A stretch of 64,000 nt of DNA, taken from the NCBI GenBank assembly GCA_013399895.1, contig VXBA01001171.1:139996-203995 (forward strand), read 5' to 3'. This document shows positions 52,212 through 64,000 of the stretch, one piece after another. How positions within the stretch are numbered: the first letter of the stretch is position 1; each line of letters opens with the position of its first letter. This DNA comes from Serilophus lunatus. Taxonomy: Eukaryota; Chordata; Aves; Passeriformes; Eurylaimidae. Position numbers and translations under genes: made by a program. Below the pieces are notes generated by a model. The model made no database searches. It saw nothing but the letters and a program-made list of their open reading frames with translations, and had not been told where the DNA came from.

Positions 52212-53377
52212 TGTAGCCGTTTGAAAATAACTTACCCGCCTGAGTTAAAATTCCGTTTTCCTTAGAAGCTGGGAGGGGTTGCCCCAGCCACCCCCCGGCC
52301 AGGACTGGGGTGGTGGGCTGCGGGGGGAGGGGGCCCCTTGCTCCAGCTGCTCTCCCGGGACTTAGGGAGGGGGCTGCTCTCCCTGTGCCCCGCTGGGTCT
52401 TGGGCAGAGAGGGGGCCAGGACAGAGCGGGGCCTGCGCTAGTCCCAGTGCCCCCAAGGCCCTGGTGGTGGCGGCTCCTCGCCCTCCCAGGGGTGCAGGGA
52501 CGGCAGCAGGCTGCGCCCCCCCCACTCCCACCTCCGCCGCTCCCAGGTGCACAGGGGCCGATCACCAGCCGCCGGCCCAGCCAGGATGGCCCCCGTCCTG
52601 CTTCTTCACCCTCCCCCTGCCTCCACCGTTTCCAGGGGAAGCCCCGGGGCAGGCGAGGCGGTGCACGGGACACACGGTCATTGCCCAGGTCCCTGGCACC
52701 GGTGTGGTGGCCCCAGGCCAGCGCCGGCCGAGAACCTGAGCACGGCTGTCACTTTTAGACAGCGACGGGAGGCCAGCGCTGGTGCCATACTAGGGATAGA
52801 AGCAGCAATGGTGCTGGGGCGCTCCCCGTGGTGCTGCAGCCATGAGAACAAAGATGGCAGGTGGAACTGAAAAATCGTGACCCCCTCGACAAGAAAACAC
52901 CGGAAGCAAGGCGGGCCTCAGGCCCACCAACCAATGGGAAGAGAGTTTGGCCAAGAAGAAGGTGACGAGATCCACGCGAGAATGAGAAGACTTAAAAGTC
53001 GAGGCACGGCCCCCGCCCCCGGGTTCTTCTTTGGCTGCCGCTGCGAGGAGGAAACCACAGCTCCGGTCTCCAGCACCCACAGGCCCCCCACGGCAGGATT
53101 CCACCCATTTCTCTCACCACGAGAGCCAGCCATTTCCAGCTCGGCTGGCAAGTAACCCTCGGNTCCCCTTTTTTTTTTTTTTTCCCTTTTTGTGTTTTTT
53201 TCCCTTGTGTGTCCAGTGTCCCTCTGTGTAATTCTGGGGTCTCCTGTGGGATATCCCTACTTCCCTAATTTAAACCCCTTGTAATAAATTGTTCACCTGC
53301 TGCAAACTCTACTCATTTTTCCATCACCTTTATTAAACCTGCCCCCTGAACGCTAAAAGGTGGATTAAACCACCACA
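52212..53377 (+). mobile_element. GC-rich solo ERV LTR with perfect 5-bp target duplication
   Basis: 1,166 bp from TGTAGCCG to TTAAACCACCACA, flanked by ggtgc on both sides (52207-52211 and 53378-53382). U3 is very GC- and CpG-rich (52260-53150), unlike the AT-rich intron around it. A TATA-like CTTAAAAG lies at 52991-52998, T tracts at 53171-53183, and an AATAAA at 53283-53288 before the CA end. The end is related to those at 372 and 20919. One N occurs at 53163. No internal retroviral genes flank it. It lies antisense to DERA in the intron between exons B and C. Confidence 0.9.
53163..53163. other. Single undetermined base
   Basis: One N beside a 13-T run within the LTR, probably a homopolymer-related uncertainty. 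Confidence 0.95.
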
Positions 53378-55946
53378 GGTGCTTAACAGCAAATATAGTA
53401 TGAAACTGATCTCTGTGTCTTAGAAAACCCTCAGTTAGAGAAACAAAGTCTAATATATCCCAGGAAAACTTTTCAAATGTGGAGCTACTGATAAATCAGA
53501 ACTGTGTTACCCTCACAGCCTTTCAAGTCTCACAAGTGAGACATATGGAAAACATACATATTTTATATACTTGTTGCAACATGTCTAGTGTCTTTGTGCT
53601 TCAGAACCTAGGTGAAATGTGTCTGTACTCAGAAAGGGCAACACAAACATGCGTAAGCATAGGATTTTGTGCTCCACACATGACAGGCTGGCATCACATA
53701 TAGTGAAGCAGAAACAGTGTGAGGACTGCACATCACATCCTCAGTTGCTCTGATACAATTGCATGCACAGCAAGGCTGTAAACCAGATTACTGAGGCTGT
53801 GACCATTTAAAAAAAACAAACCAGCATCCCAAACCAACCACAAAAGGCACACAGCAAACTAGTTAACCCTTTTCTGGAATAATTTTTAACTATATTACTT
53901 TAAAAACTCGGTTTACAACACAGCATATGAGAAGCACTTCCAATAGCACATCTTAAGGAGCAGCAAATTTTGCTGTAAAGGACAGGAGCAACTGACCAGA
54001 GGCAGCAAAAACTTCTAAAGGCAGTTTTGCAGTTGAATTCACGACACTGTGTAACTAATTTCCTCATATAAAACTAAATACTAAGGTCAGGTTTATCAGC
54101 ATTGATCTTCAGATGAAACCTGCCAGAGCCTACCATATCTACAAGATCACCTAATATTTTTTCTTTCTTTTAAATCATGTCTCCAGTTGAAAAAAATGGC
54201 TAATAAATGCATAATAAAGCTAAGATTTAGAACTACTGTGCCATGCCACTTTCTCCAAATGCTCCAAATATACAAATCAAACAAAATTCAACTGGAATTT
54301 CACCTTCTCAGCAGTTCTGACAAGTCAAGAGTCTGAAAATCTGGTCCTGAATGCATGTATTTAGGGCACCGATAAATTCTTATTTTTACATCTACCCACA
54401 AAGGAAAAGCAAGAAACTGAAATAAGGAAATTATTGCATATATTTAGAAGGATAAGTATCTTGTAAAATGAATAACTAGACAAGGAAAATCATTAACAAT
54501 AGAGCCATCTGCTGTATTTCAAAAAAATTACACCAGCAAAAATTCTGAAAATGGTAAAATGCTTTACAGCCTGAATTTTCCACTACTCTATGTTACCAAA
54601 AAAGTGATCATAATGACTAGTGCATCAATTTAAATGACAGGAAATGTATATTTATTATACCTCTTCTAATTAAATGCAGTATTTAGTGGCATAATACTGA
54701 TTCTCTGTATCTAATGTTTCTAATTGATATTGTAGCTGAGAATGTTAAAAGCCTCAAATGCATTCCATTCTATTTCAATCAAATAAGCACAGTATGGTGA
54801 AAATGAGGCATGTGTACAGTGGCAATGAGGACAGCAGCAAGCTGAATATTTATTTAAATACTGACAAGACACTTGATTACATTTTTTTTGCTTTAAATCA
54901 AGAGGAATTTCAGGTTTGAAGAGTTTACAGAAGAAAAAAAAAATCAAAACAAAAATGAGGCGAAGTTTAGAAGACAGACTAACCCAAATGGCTCTTAGTG
55001 TATCTTTACACTTCTAGAAATAAACTTAAAGAGTTTCCTTTCAAGCATGGTGGAAAAAACAAGTGCCTAGAAGTCAATTCCCAGTTTTGCATCTCAGAGA
55101 CAGCATTAAAATCCCGGGTAAAAAAAGCCGCAGAGAGAATATACTTGCTGTAAATATGGGCTCAAATGGGTGCTATAGCTATGCAAAATAGTAACCCCTA
55201 TAAACTACATATAGCCCCTAAAAACTCTATCTTGCTCATGGGAACATATTTCTTAGCTGAAAGGTTCAGAATAAAAGACAGACAGACTCTAAGTATCAAG
55301 TTGGATGTAACTGAGTTTTCAAAGACAGGGAAGACTGAACACCTTTTGAAGTGTCAATTAATTGCCAGTAGCGAGTGCCACTGCTTTTGAGTGTGCCGGT
55401 TAAAAATCAGTTGTAAACTAGCCTGCTGGAGCCTGTGGTGCTCTTCCCCTCACTGCATTTTCCATACAATTAGTTTTCCAAACTGCACTCTTAGAGGAAG
55501 TTAGAAAAAATATCATGAACCAAAAATGGGACCTGTCAGCATAAATCTTCATTGGGAAGTTCCCCTAACATTTAAAATAAGCTGACGAGCTATCTACCTT
55601 CATTTTATCTATAGGTCACCACAATTGCCTTAATAAGTGTATCTGCCCCAAAAGTTTGTGACTTTATTAAATATACCAAGGATCAGATGTTTGACAACAA
55701 ATATTACTTGTTCCTACAAATCTTGTAATTTAGCAGTTTTAAGTGTTATTTAACATTTCTTCCAGGTTTTTTAGGTTATACAAAACACATTACACTTCAT
55801 CGTTACACCTGCAACTTTGGTAATTGCTACATAACAGTTCTATCTGCTATTGACAAAACTAAATTTGCACTAATAGAATTTTTAAAGTGCCATAAATAAT
55901 ATAGCAAAGACTTTCTTAGCTTAAAAAGAAAACCACATATATTTAC

Positions 55947-56075
55947 CTGCCATCATAGCTATCATACTGGCTTTGTAGACATTAGCAAGGGACCCCAGTT
56001 CACCTGTAGCCAGGATTGTTTTCATATGAGCTTCTCCACAGGCTTTACGACAATGACAGATCTCCTCGTAGAGAC
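55947..56075 (-). CDS. DERA: DERA internal exon B: helix and strand before the active-site lysine
   Basis: 129-bp exon. It completes a split Ser codon (A from exon A plus GT) and ends after the first base of a Gly codon. The acceptor is cttttgtccacag; the donor is gtaaat. The peptide begins SLYEEICHCRKACGEAH and continues through KTILATGELG and NVYKASMIAMMA. KTILATGELG and KASMIAMMAG are near-identical to human DERA (residues ~170-213), which makes the assignment secure. The intron to exon A is 7,739 bp and holds a CR1 fragment and a 10-N gap. Skipping this 129-bp exon would preserve the frame because both of its junctions are phase 1. Confidence 0.97.
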
Positions 56076-58629
56076 CTGTGGACAAAAGCATGCAAAAATG
56101 ATCAAAGTTGCCTGACAGACGTTCTCAAGTATGGCTGTAATTTCCACTTCTGGATTAATTTTCAACCTTATAATTAGTCATAGCACTCATGAACTTAAGT
56201 TTTGTAAGTTCAATAAATTACATGACTGGAGGTAATTAACAATGCCATTCAGTTTCAGACTTTACTTAATAGCTATTAATGTCAGTTCTCTCAAAACTAC
56301 AAATGTGCACCATATGCCAAAATACTCAAATGCATCAGGAGTAAAAAATGCTATCATAGTAAAGATTGACTTTAAAACAGCTTGTCCAGCAATAAATATG
56401 GCAGTACACTTAATCAGTAGCCAGGGACAGTTATGTTTTCCTGTGCACATCATGTCATCACTCTCTGTCCCTTTCACCCACATTTGTTCAGTCTAAAAGA
56501 CAACAAAGGTGTGACCAAGTTGTACAATCACAAACATTAGTGCCACCTGAGATGCCATAACATAAGCCCCTTGGCTTCCCACTGCCACCTCTGGAGGATC
56601 TGTATCTCCCTTCAATTTCCTGCTGTTCTCCCTTGTACCACAGAACCATCTCAGGAAGTCTGATTATGGAATTCAATGTGTTTAGGCACCTGAATCCCAA
56701 TTTAAGCTTCTTGAAAATAAGAATTTCCTGGGAAAAAAAAAAATCAATGCAGTCCACTAACATCCCTGGTGAGGAGAGACTGAGGCCTGGGATCACAGCT
56801 CAAGGACCAGCAAATCTACATGGATCTGTGTTTACAAACCACCTCCACCAGCCAGCCACAGGCTGCAGACAGGGAGCAGCAGGGACAGGGAGGGCAGGCC
56901 AGCATTTGATGGGCACATTGTCCAGAGCAGACCACCCCCTCACAAACTCTTGCTCTCAGACTTGCAGTGTCATGGCCAAAGAAGCATGCCTATCTTTCTG
57001 AAAGTTTCATATTTTCACAGACTCACTAAGAACTGGAATAAATATGGATATAACCAACTATAAAAAGGGTCAAGTAATGCAACATGGAGAGCACAGCAAA
57101 TCCTTCCGCTCTTTCTGGTAAAATTCAGGAGTGCTCCTACAAAAGTTTAAACATGGGGAGACTAAGAGTCAGACATTAATGAAGCATAGCTGTAAGAGGT
57201 TGACCACTTGATGATGCTTAAGAATCCTCCTGTGTGAGGAGAAAAGCAGCTCTTACAGTGTACAGCCATCATCTCTGGAATTTGAATTTTTTTTAAAAAA
57301 AGATGCAAAATAAGCAAAGAAGATCCTTTGCAAGAGGGTCCTTTTCACAAATTGTACTCAATCTTCGAGCACATAATCAAAAAGTTCTTTGATAGAAGGC
57401 TAAAATACAGCCTTAACTAAGTCTTGCTAAAACAGTCCAGGCTATCAAGACTAATTTTCTTCAGCAATACTAGACTTCTTTTCCCCTCAGTCCTTCAGTG
57501 AGATCTGGAAACATACAGCTGCTGTACAGCTGGACCTCCCTCCATCCATGACACTGCTGCTGCTGATTGATGCCACTGGCATACCAGTGTTCAGAGCTGG
57601 AATTTCTGGGGTGGCCCTTTGAGACATACCACATACATTAGCAGACAACAGGCTAATGCACTTAGCAAGTCCCTTTATAGACACCAGGCTTCCCCTTGTT
57701 TCTTACTGTGTACCAAAGGTGTGAATTAATCAGTACTAGCATGCAGTCTAACATGTTTTATTGATCAATTGATGACGCCCCAGAAACCTACATCAAATTG
57801 AGACTCAAAAAGGAAACACAAAGGACCTGTGCTATTTTTTGTGCATTTAATAATGCTGCTCATGTTAGATCCAAGAGCAATCTCTTTTTGTGAAGTGACT
57901 CTTTCCTGAAGCTTTTGAAAAGCCAGAAAAAGCAACTTTCTCCTTCTTCTAGTTTCAGTAACAAGAGGAAAGCCTCCTTTACCTTTAAGATACACCATCA
58001 AAAATGTCAAAATAAAATCAACAAAATGCACATTTAAGTTGGATTCCACGAAAAGAAATTATATCCTCACAGCTGTTGTTCACTGGAGTTAGTACTCCAG
58101 CTACACCTCCCTCCCTACAGTTGGAAGGTACTTTTACATGCAATTAGCATCAAGCTTATTTGAACAGACTCAGTACCTGACAGCACACATCATCCCACAG
58201 ACAGGAACAACTGAGAATCTTCAATCATCTGTGTCTATCGGGTTAGCTGAGGTGGCAGAAGTGGGGATACTTTAAATGGGGTAGGTGGGTAGGGAAGAAA
58301 TACAGTTCTTTATTCAGACAATTAATGCAGACAATAGCTGGCATTCATAGGACATTTTCAACCCCACAGTAAAAGCACAAATAGAAATGCAACTATGTCT
58401 GGGACAGAGAAAATTAACCAAAGTACCCCAGTCTTCGTGCAAGCGGAATTACTTCAATACAGAACATGTGCAAAAACTTCAACTACTTTCAAAAACAACA
58501 AAAAAAAGAAGTTTCAGTACTCAGCCACATTTAAATCAAGGCAAAAATGACTGGATTATCCTGAAACTTCTTGACAAATGTCTAAAGTATGGGTGGAGTT
58601 AATCACATTTGAAAATGCACTTTTTGTCC

Positions 58630-59078
58630 AAAGAAGGGTAACGAGGATGGTGAAGGCACCGAAGCACAAGCCCTATGAACTGTGGCTGAGGGAGCTGGGG
58701 TTGTTTAGCCTGGAGAAGAGGTGGCTCAAGGGAGACTTTATTGCTCACTACAACTACCTGAAAAGAGGTTGTAGCCAGGTGAGTATTGGTCTCTTCTCCC
58801 AGGCAACCATCAGTGGACAAGAGGGCACAGCCTTTAGCTGTGCCAGGAGAGATTTGGGTTAAACATTAGGAGGAAGTTCTTTACAGAGGGAGTGCTTGGC
58901 CATTGGAATGGACTGCCCAGGGAGGTGGTGGAGTCACCATCACTGGAGGTATTTAAGAAGAGACTGGACACGGCACTGAGTGCCATGGTCTGGTTGACAA
59001 GGTGGTGTTGGGTCACAGATTGGGCACGATGATCTCAGAGGTTTCTTCAACCTAGCTGATTCTGTGATTATGTGATCC
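58630..59078 (+). mobile_element. CR1 LINE 3'-end fragment
   Basis: Plus-strand CR1: aagggtaacgaggatggtga, gctggggttgtttagcctgg, agggagactttattgctcac, tacaactacctgaaaagagg, ttaaacattaggaggaagtt, gcccagggaggtggtggag and the terminal gattctgtgattatgtgatc. It covers the end of ORF2 and the 3' UTR and is 5'-truncated. The short frames in it are interrupted, so it is inactive. It lies antisense within DERA. Confidence 0.95.
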
Positions 59079-60010
59079 TGTTTCAAGGCATCCTGGGCTT
59101 CCTGTGGGACAGTCTGTGCTGCCAAAAAGTCCATCACTTAACTACTCAGTTCTGTCAGCACCAAGATCAAAACTGAACACTACAATTCCAGGAATATCTG
59201 CGACCTGTGCAGAACACCAGTAACTGACACAGTAAACACATTTTCTCTGGTAAGCAGCAGTGGCACAAAGATTTCAGTAAACTCTGAAGGCGTATTTTCA
59301 ACTGTGAACTAAGACCACCATGAAGACATTATAAAAACCTTTCCTTTTGACTGCTAAAAACAAAGAAAATAAAATCAAAAGCTCTCAAAGCAAATGGCCA
59401 GTAGTTTGTAGCATCTTGAACAAAACATCAACATTATCCGTTCTAAAAGTAGTCTAAATCTTAAACCTGGGTGAACAAAACCCAAAGCAAACCAAAAAAT
59501 GCCCAAAAATCCCCAAAGCAAGTCAACCTATATAGAATATACATGGAGCCAGATGCTCATTGATATAGTCTGTAGTAGCTCTACTGACTAAGCTGTTAAA
59601 ATGGATGCGACATAAGAACTCTTCTTACTTAACGTACATGACAGCTTTCATGAACTCTAGATCTCCTTTTACTGAATGCATTTATAGAAGTCAGGAATAT
59701 CCTGATTTTGTAGGAAGAAATATGATTTCATAGCTGTGATTTTAATTTCACTGTTACAAAACATAAGTGATGGAAGGTGTTTTGCTAAAACTGTAAATAC
59801 TCAGAACATTATACTGCATTTTAGCAGATATTGAATATATCCAAAAAAATATTCTTTACCCTACCCATTTCTCAAGCAAACATCCCTGACAATTTCTGCT
59901 AGCTATAATCTGTGCTAGATTGTCTACATGGTCTTTTACTTTGGTCTAATATATTAGGCCTAAAAATTATAAAATAAAGGAGATAATCCAAATCGCCTAC
60001 AAGAGAAAGG

Positions 60011-60060
60011 GGGGGGGGGGGAACCCCCANNNNNNNNNNGGGGGGGGGGGGAACTCCCAC
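60011..60060. other. 10-N gap flanked by near-identical G-run sequence
   Basis: A run of 11 G followed by gaacccccac-like sequence occurs on the left of the gap (60030-60039). A 12-G run followed by gaactcccac occurs on the right. The near-duplicate flanks around a 10-N spacer suggest one locus joined to itself by the assembler rather than a real tandem repeat. Confidence 0.8.
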
Positions 60061-61532
60061 TGCTTTATTTTTTATGGAATAGCTCTTCTCTGAAAATGTG
60101 GTGATAAAGCCACAAATTTATTTGATGGTTTTTATCTAGTCAGTCACATTGACTGATGTTAGGGGTAAAAAATGAGATGAGGAGGGAAGATGTTTTGATT
60201 TCTGTTAGACCAAAAGATCAAGGTAATTGTGATGGGAAACTGGAAAATGAGCTGAGTCCCTCCTGTCTGGCATGCTAATAGCAGGTTTGTTAACAAAATG
60301 ACAAGCACAAGGCTATCAGCACAACACAACTCTCTCAGTTCTGCTCTCAGCCACATATGTGCCACTCCAGGCTCCAGTGATTCACACGAAACTGGAAACA
60401 GCTTGGCTTCAGGAGTCTGAGCTGCTGCTGACAATATAAGATAGAAATTCTTCAACTGGACTCTAAGATCTCAAGTCAGCTTGCACATCTAGAAATGGTA
60501 AATCCAGCTATAATTTTTCTGAAAAACTTGAGGTCTTTTCCAAGTCTCTGGAGCAAGGAGTGTATTTTCTCTGCACAGTTCATGAAGTATGCAGCACAAA
60601 ATGGGATCCCAATCCCTGAATAAAGCCTCTAAACTCATAGCTGAATAATTATTAACAGAATTGAAAAGCAATTTTCGTGATGAGGTTATACTTAATATAT
60701 TTCATGGACGCAGTCACTCTCAAACTTCTAGAAGTATAACTGGTTTTTTCCCTTTTCTAATAGGAAAATTCAACTGACATAGAACAAACGATAGATTAAC
60801 AATATTGCTAAAGTCACTGAGCGTGTTGTAAGCCCAGATGTTTCCTTAAAGCTATGGAATTAGAAGCAACACTACAGCACTCCAGATAACTTCAGAACTT
60901 AAAGCAAATCCAACCTAATGATAAGAGACAAAAAAAGAAAAAATCCAGTTTCTTTCAACAATTTGTTGGTCAGCTGGATCACTCCTTACGTAAGGACTCC
61001 ATATTCTGTGCCTAAAGGACGTACCTAAATAGAGAATTTTAAGCTTAATCCATAATTTGTCAAGTGATACAAGCCAATATTTGAGTAAACTACTTTAAAA
61101 GCTAAAAGGTTGTAAAAGAGATGCAAATTCATAAACTTAGATCTCATTTAATGTTATTTTCTAATGTAATTTAGTTGTCCAATTAAGCTGTTTTGATATT
61201 CATCATTATTAAAAAGATCTTAACAATTACTTCATAAATATCTACAGAATACATTCCGAGTGTCCTATGTCATAAAGATTTTCAGGAATATTCAAACACT
61301 GCTTTAAAATAACTTGACATAATTGGACATAAACTAAAATATTTAATAACCAATCAAGCCTTAAAAGCAAATCACAAAGCAACACTAATCTACCATGGTG
61401 ACCCCAATTATTGCACAGGCAAGAAGAAAAGCTAAAAATGAATGTTAAGATAAAGCACTCTACCACATACATTTTTGTCAATAACTCTTGAAGTTGTAAA
61501 GACTGGCAGCATGAGAAAACACTCACAAAAAT

Positions 61533-61565
61533 GTATTATTGTTGTTGTTGTTACTATTGTTATTA
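61533..61565. repeat. TTG/ATT microsatellite
   Basis: The sequence attattgttgttgttgttac, followed by tattgttattat, is a short interrupted triplet repeat. Confidence 0.7.
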
Positions 61566-63814
61566 TATTAGCATAAGCAGAGGTTCTGTTAAAACTGCAA
61601 GGCACCTTTAGTTGATGAAGCACAAGCAGCATTACCACACTGGACTTCACTGTTTTATGTAATATAGGGATTCAGCCAAAAAAAGATTTCTTCACCCCTT
61701 CTTCTAGAGTCCTTAAAAGTACTTTATACATTGTGTAGTATCATATCTAATCATTAGAGAGAGGTGAAAACCTGCATGTTCACACAGATAATACAGGAAA
61801 TCAGTCACCAAAATATTCAGATCACCTATTGAAGTATTTGTTTTTTGGGTGGGAAAGTTAAGCATTGTCATTTTTCACCTCACGGCACCATCATCTGCAT
61901 TACCTGCATGACGTAAACTCTGCTCCTGAGGTAGCAGAGCTGAGGTACCTCGTTTTTCCAAGACCATGTAAATATGTGTCATAGATTCACAGTCATTCAT
62001 AATTTTAGAGAAAACATTTGGAAATAACTGGAGTTCTGCCCTTGGTAAAATAATGATGGCTTTCAACATGGTCATTACCTCAGCTCTTGCTAAAAGTATA
62101 TACATAGTAAATTAAAAGCCATCCCTAATTTCCTGATTTAGTAAATTGACAGCTTTATATATCATCGCTATGTCTGTGTACTCCTCCCCTGTAATTTGTG
62201 ACCAAAAAATCCAATTCATCTCCCATGTAAAAGACCTCACAACGTATGTCCAGTTCATGTCAGTCACCAATTCAAACACTCTCTCTGAATCTAGCCCTGT
62301 ATTTCTCCTCTTGAGTTCTCTGTCACATAATCCTGAGCAATAGAACATCAAGTGTGCATAAGCAGTTGCCTTATATGCACTAAATTTCTGGTCTCTGCTC
62401 TACGCAACTAGCACATAACAGTGGTTTGTACTGTGAAATCCAAAGCATGATAACCACAGCCACGCCAGAAATTGCTAGAAGACGCTTCTTCAGACATAAT
62501 TGCAAGTTGCTGCTCAAGTCCTGTTTAGTGCTCTTTTTGATCCTTAGTGACAGATCACTGTCTCAGCTCACTTTGTACCCAAGACTAATACATTTTCCAG
62601 CAGATCACAGCTCCTGGAGAGGGCAGCTGTTTTGTAGATCCTAACAAGGATACAGCACAGGAAGGCATGGGCATAGTCTTGCTGTAGGCTGGGACACGAC
62701 TTAGTTCATCATCTTGTCTTATTGAACAGTGCTCAAACACCCATCCGGCAATTTCTGAGGCCGTACCTGAACTTAAAATATGAACTTTAAAATAGCCACT
62801 CTGAAAGAAACAAATGCCTGCAACAATGCACATCCTCAAGAAGTCTAACATTTGTAATGCTGAACAGACTTAAGATCAAAAGGATGGAGACAGTAAATAC
62901 TGTAAAAAAGGTCAGGAGGTTGCAGCAAATGTAAACCAGGATATCATTCCTGAAGACATTGATGCAGAAACTTGGATCTTATTGTTTCAGTTCTAACTAC
63001 ATATTGAAGGAAGACCAAAATCAGAAAACATGATCGACTACCATGATGACTGTATTTCCTTAACTAAACTCAGGTAGCAGAGGCTCATTATTAAGTCTTC
63101 CAAACAAACAGAGTATTATGGCACTGCATTATACAATTAAATGGAAAGAGACAGTGATGTGTTAACCTTCACATGGAGATCAGTTAGTTATAGAAGCACT
63201 GTCAGCACTTACGGCAAACCATTCACAGTACATTAAGGAGGCAATTAGAGCAAAAACCATCTTCAGCATTATTGTTCTTACTAATTAGGAGCAGTTTACA
63301 AATACCAGAACATCAATAATAATACAGTCAATTTGTCCTCTCAACTTTCAAGAAAAAGAAAACAACTAAAATACATATTTTTGTCAAGGATTGAAACATT
63401 TATATTTAACAAGGTATCATCTATATTAGCAGCCCCTTGGGCTTTCTACAAAACTGTTCAAATAATTAGGCTTTCACTGGCTATTTTTTTAACACTGTAC
63501 ACAGAATCCTCTAAAGGCACAGAATAATAGACCTGAATTTTCAAACAACAAAACCATTCTGCATGCCCAGTCTGACACAACTTGCAACAGCATTCTTTTA
63601 AAAGAATGCAACCCTTTTTCATAAATTAGTTAAATAGGTTTTACAGCTCAGAGCCCCTGATTATCAGTTACTCTTAGGGGAGAGACTAAATTCTTCAAGG
63701 ATTTATGTGGTGATTAGGGGAAAAGACAAAGATAGACCCTGCATGCAGGCTCTGTCCATATACAGATATCCATATACAAAGGTTTAGGTTCCTTGCCAAA
63801 GGGTGGGTACTTAC

Positions 63815-63949
63815 TTTCCCACTGGCCAGTCAGCACCAGACTCCTGCTAATGACAATGTCAATCTCTCTGGCACCATGTTCCACAGCTAGCTTTATTTCA
63901 GACAGTTTGGTTTCTAGAGGAGTTTGTCCAGATGGAAATCCAGCAGCCA
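63815..63949 (-). CDS. DERA: DERA internal exon A: TIM-barrel strand with catalytic Asp
   Basis: 135-bp exon entered with two bases of a split Val codon and left one base into the next codon. The acceptor is a pyrimidine-rich tract ending in gctag (AG at 63951-63950). The donor is gtaagt at 63814-63809, a near-perfect consensus. The translation starts VAAGFPSGQ and runs through EIDIVI to LTGQWE, matching human residues ~125-169. The Asp of EIDIVI is the equivalent of human Asp155, one of the three residues of the proton relay. Human has AGQTHLKT where this has SGQTPLET, an ordinary level of divergence. It is the most 5' exon in the window, so the initiator and about 124 residues lie outside it. 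Confidence 0.97.
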
Positions 63950-64000
63950 CTAGCACGAAAGGGGATGCAGGTAGAGGGAAGAAATATTTTATAAATATTT

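Larger units (their letters stand above)
32057..55946 (-). other. DERA intron between exons B and C (23.9 kb)
   Basis: The large intron holds an LTR in the sense orientation (33236-33810), antisense LTRs at 43732-45102 and 52212-53377, a MIR-like relic near 35.25 kb and an exon-like segment at 50720-50815. The stretches 35400-43700, 45150-50700 and 50870-52200 are AT-rich and unremarkable, with only short chance frames and low-complexity patches. I cannot support any gene in them. Confidence 0.85.
56076..63814 (-). other. DERA intron between exons A and B
   Basis: 7,739 bp with donor gtaagt and acceptor tccacag. It contains a CR1 3' fragment at about 58630-59078, a G-run flanked gap at 60030-60039 and a short TTG/ATT microsatellite near 61533-61565. 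The rest is AT-rich with no supportable coding sequence. Confidence 0.9.
28377..63949 (-). other. DERA: DERA gene, partial (four internal coding exons and three introns)
   Basis: Deoxyribose-phosphate aldolase splits 2-deoxyribose 5-phosphate into glyceraldehyde 3-phosphate and acetaldehyde in the cytosol, in deoxynucleoside catabolism. It is a class I aldolase with a TIM barrel and a lysine Schiff base. Four exons with consensus GT/AG ends and compatible phases are visible. They join without a frame break into about 175 codons, aligning end to end with human DERA residues ~125-300 (recalled sequence). Catalytic residues equivalent to human Asp155, Lys218 and Lys254 are all kept. The first exons lie past the right edge. 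The final ~18 codons of the family were not found to the left. In human the neighbours are STRAP and SLC15A5; I found no trace of either here. Apart from the missing end, nothing suggests a pseudogene. Confidence 0.96.

Noticed and set aside
52262..53155. Several overlapping 90-130 codon frames on both strands
   Set aside because: All sit in the GC-rich LTR, with frames open on both strands at once, which is expected from base composition. The residues are mostly Pro, Ala, Gly and Arg without any domain.

Overview
The window reads as ordinary intronic and intergenic DNA of a bird. The base composition is AT-rich. It carries several 3'-end fragments of CR1 LINEs, the dominant avian retroposon, and several long GC-rich ERV LTRs of types I know from passerine genomes (ends of the form AAACCACCACA; one copy of the TguLTR5 type). 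A passerine is the most likely source, but that part is recall, not computed. There are no bacterial-style operons; almost every open frame in the window is a chance or repeat-derived reading frame.

The only protein-coding gene I can support is DERA (deoxyribose-phosphate aldolase) on the minus strand, covering roughly the right 35 kb. Four internal coding exons are present, in order of transcription: 63815-63949, 55947-56075, 31944-32056 and 28377-28526. Their splice sites and phases fit one another, and together they encode about 175 codons that match human DERA residues ~125-300. They include all three residues of the catalytic triad: the Asp of EIDIVI, the Schiff-base Lys of DFIKTSTGK and the Lys of GFKPAGG. 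Upstream exons lie beyond the right edge. I could not find the short terminal exon (about 18 codons in human) in the 28 kb downstream. Introns are 7.7, 23.9 and 3.4 kb.

Layout: 1-372 is the 3' part of an LTR cut by the window edge. 373-28376 is non-coding DNA with a solo LTR (2226-2743, perfect 5-bp target duplication), CR1 fragments, an LTR interrupted by a 134-base gap (about 19.5-20.9 kb), and older repeat relics. 28377-63949 is DERA with its introns. The large intron (32057-55946) contains three LTRs: one in the sense orientation (33236-33810) and two antisense (43732-45102 and 52212-53377, each with a perfect 5-bp duplication). One of the antisense LTRs contains a 263-bp segment bounded by ~29-bp inverted repeats that looks like a nested DNA transposon.

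There are three runs of N (19709-19842, 53163, 60030-60039). I found no convincing new biological system. The best second-look items are the TIR-bounded insert at 43745-44007, an exon-like open segment with a good acceptor at 50720-50815, and the missing DERA terminal exon.
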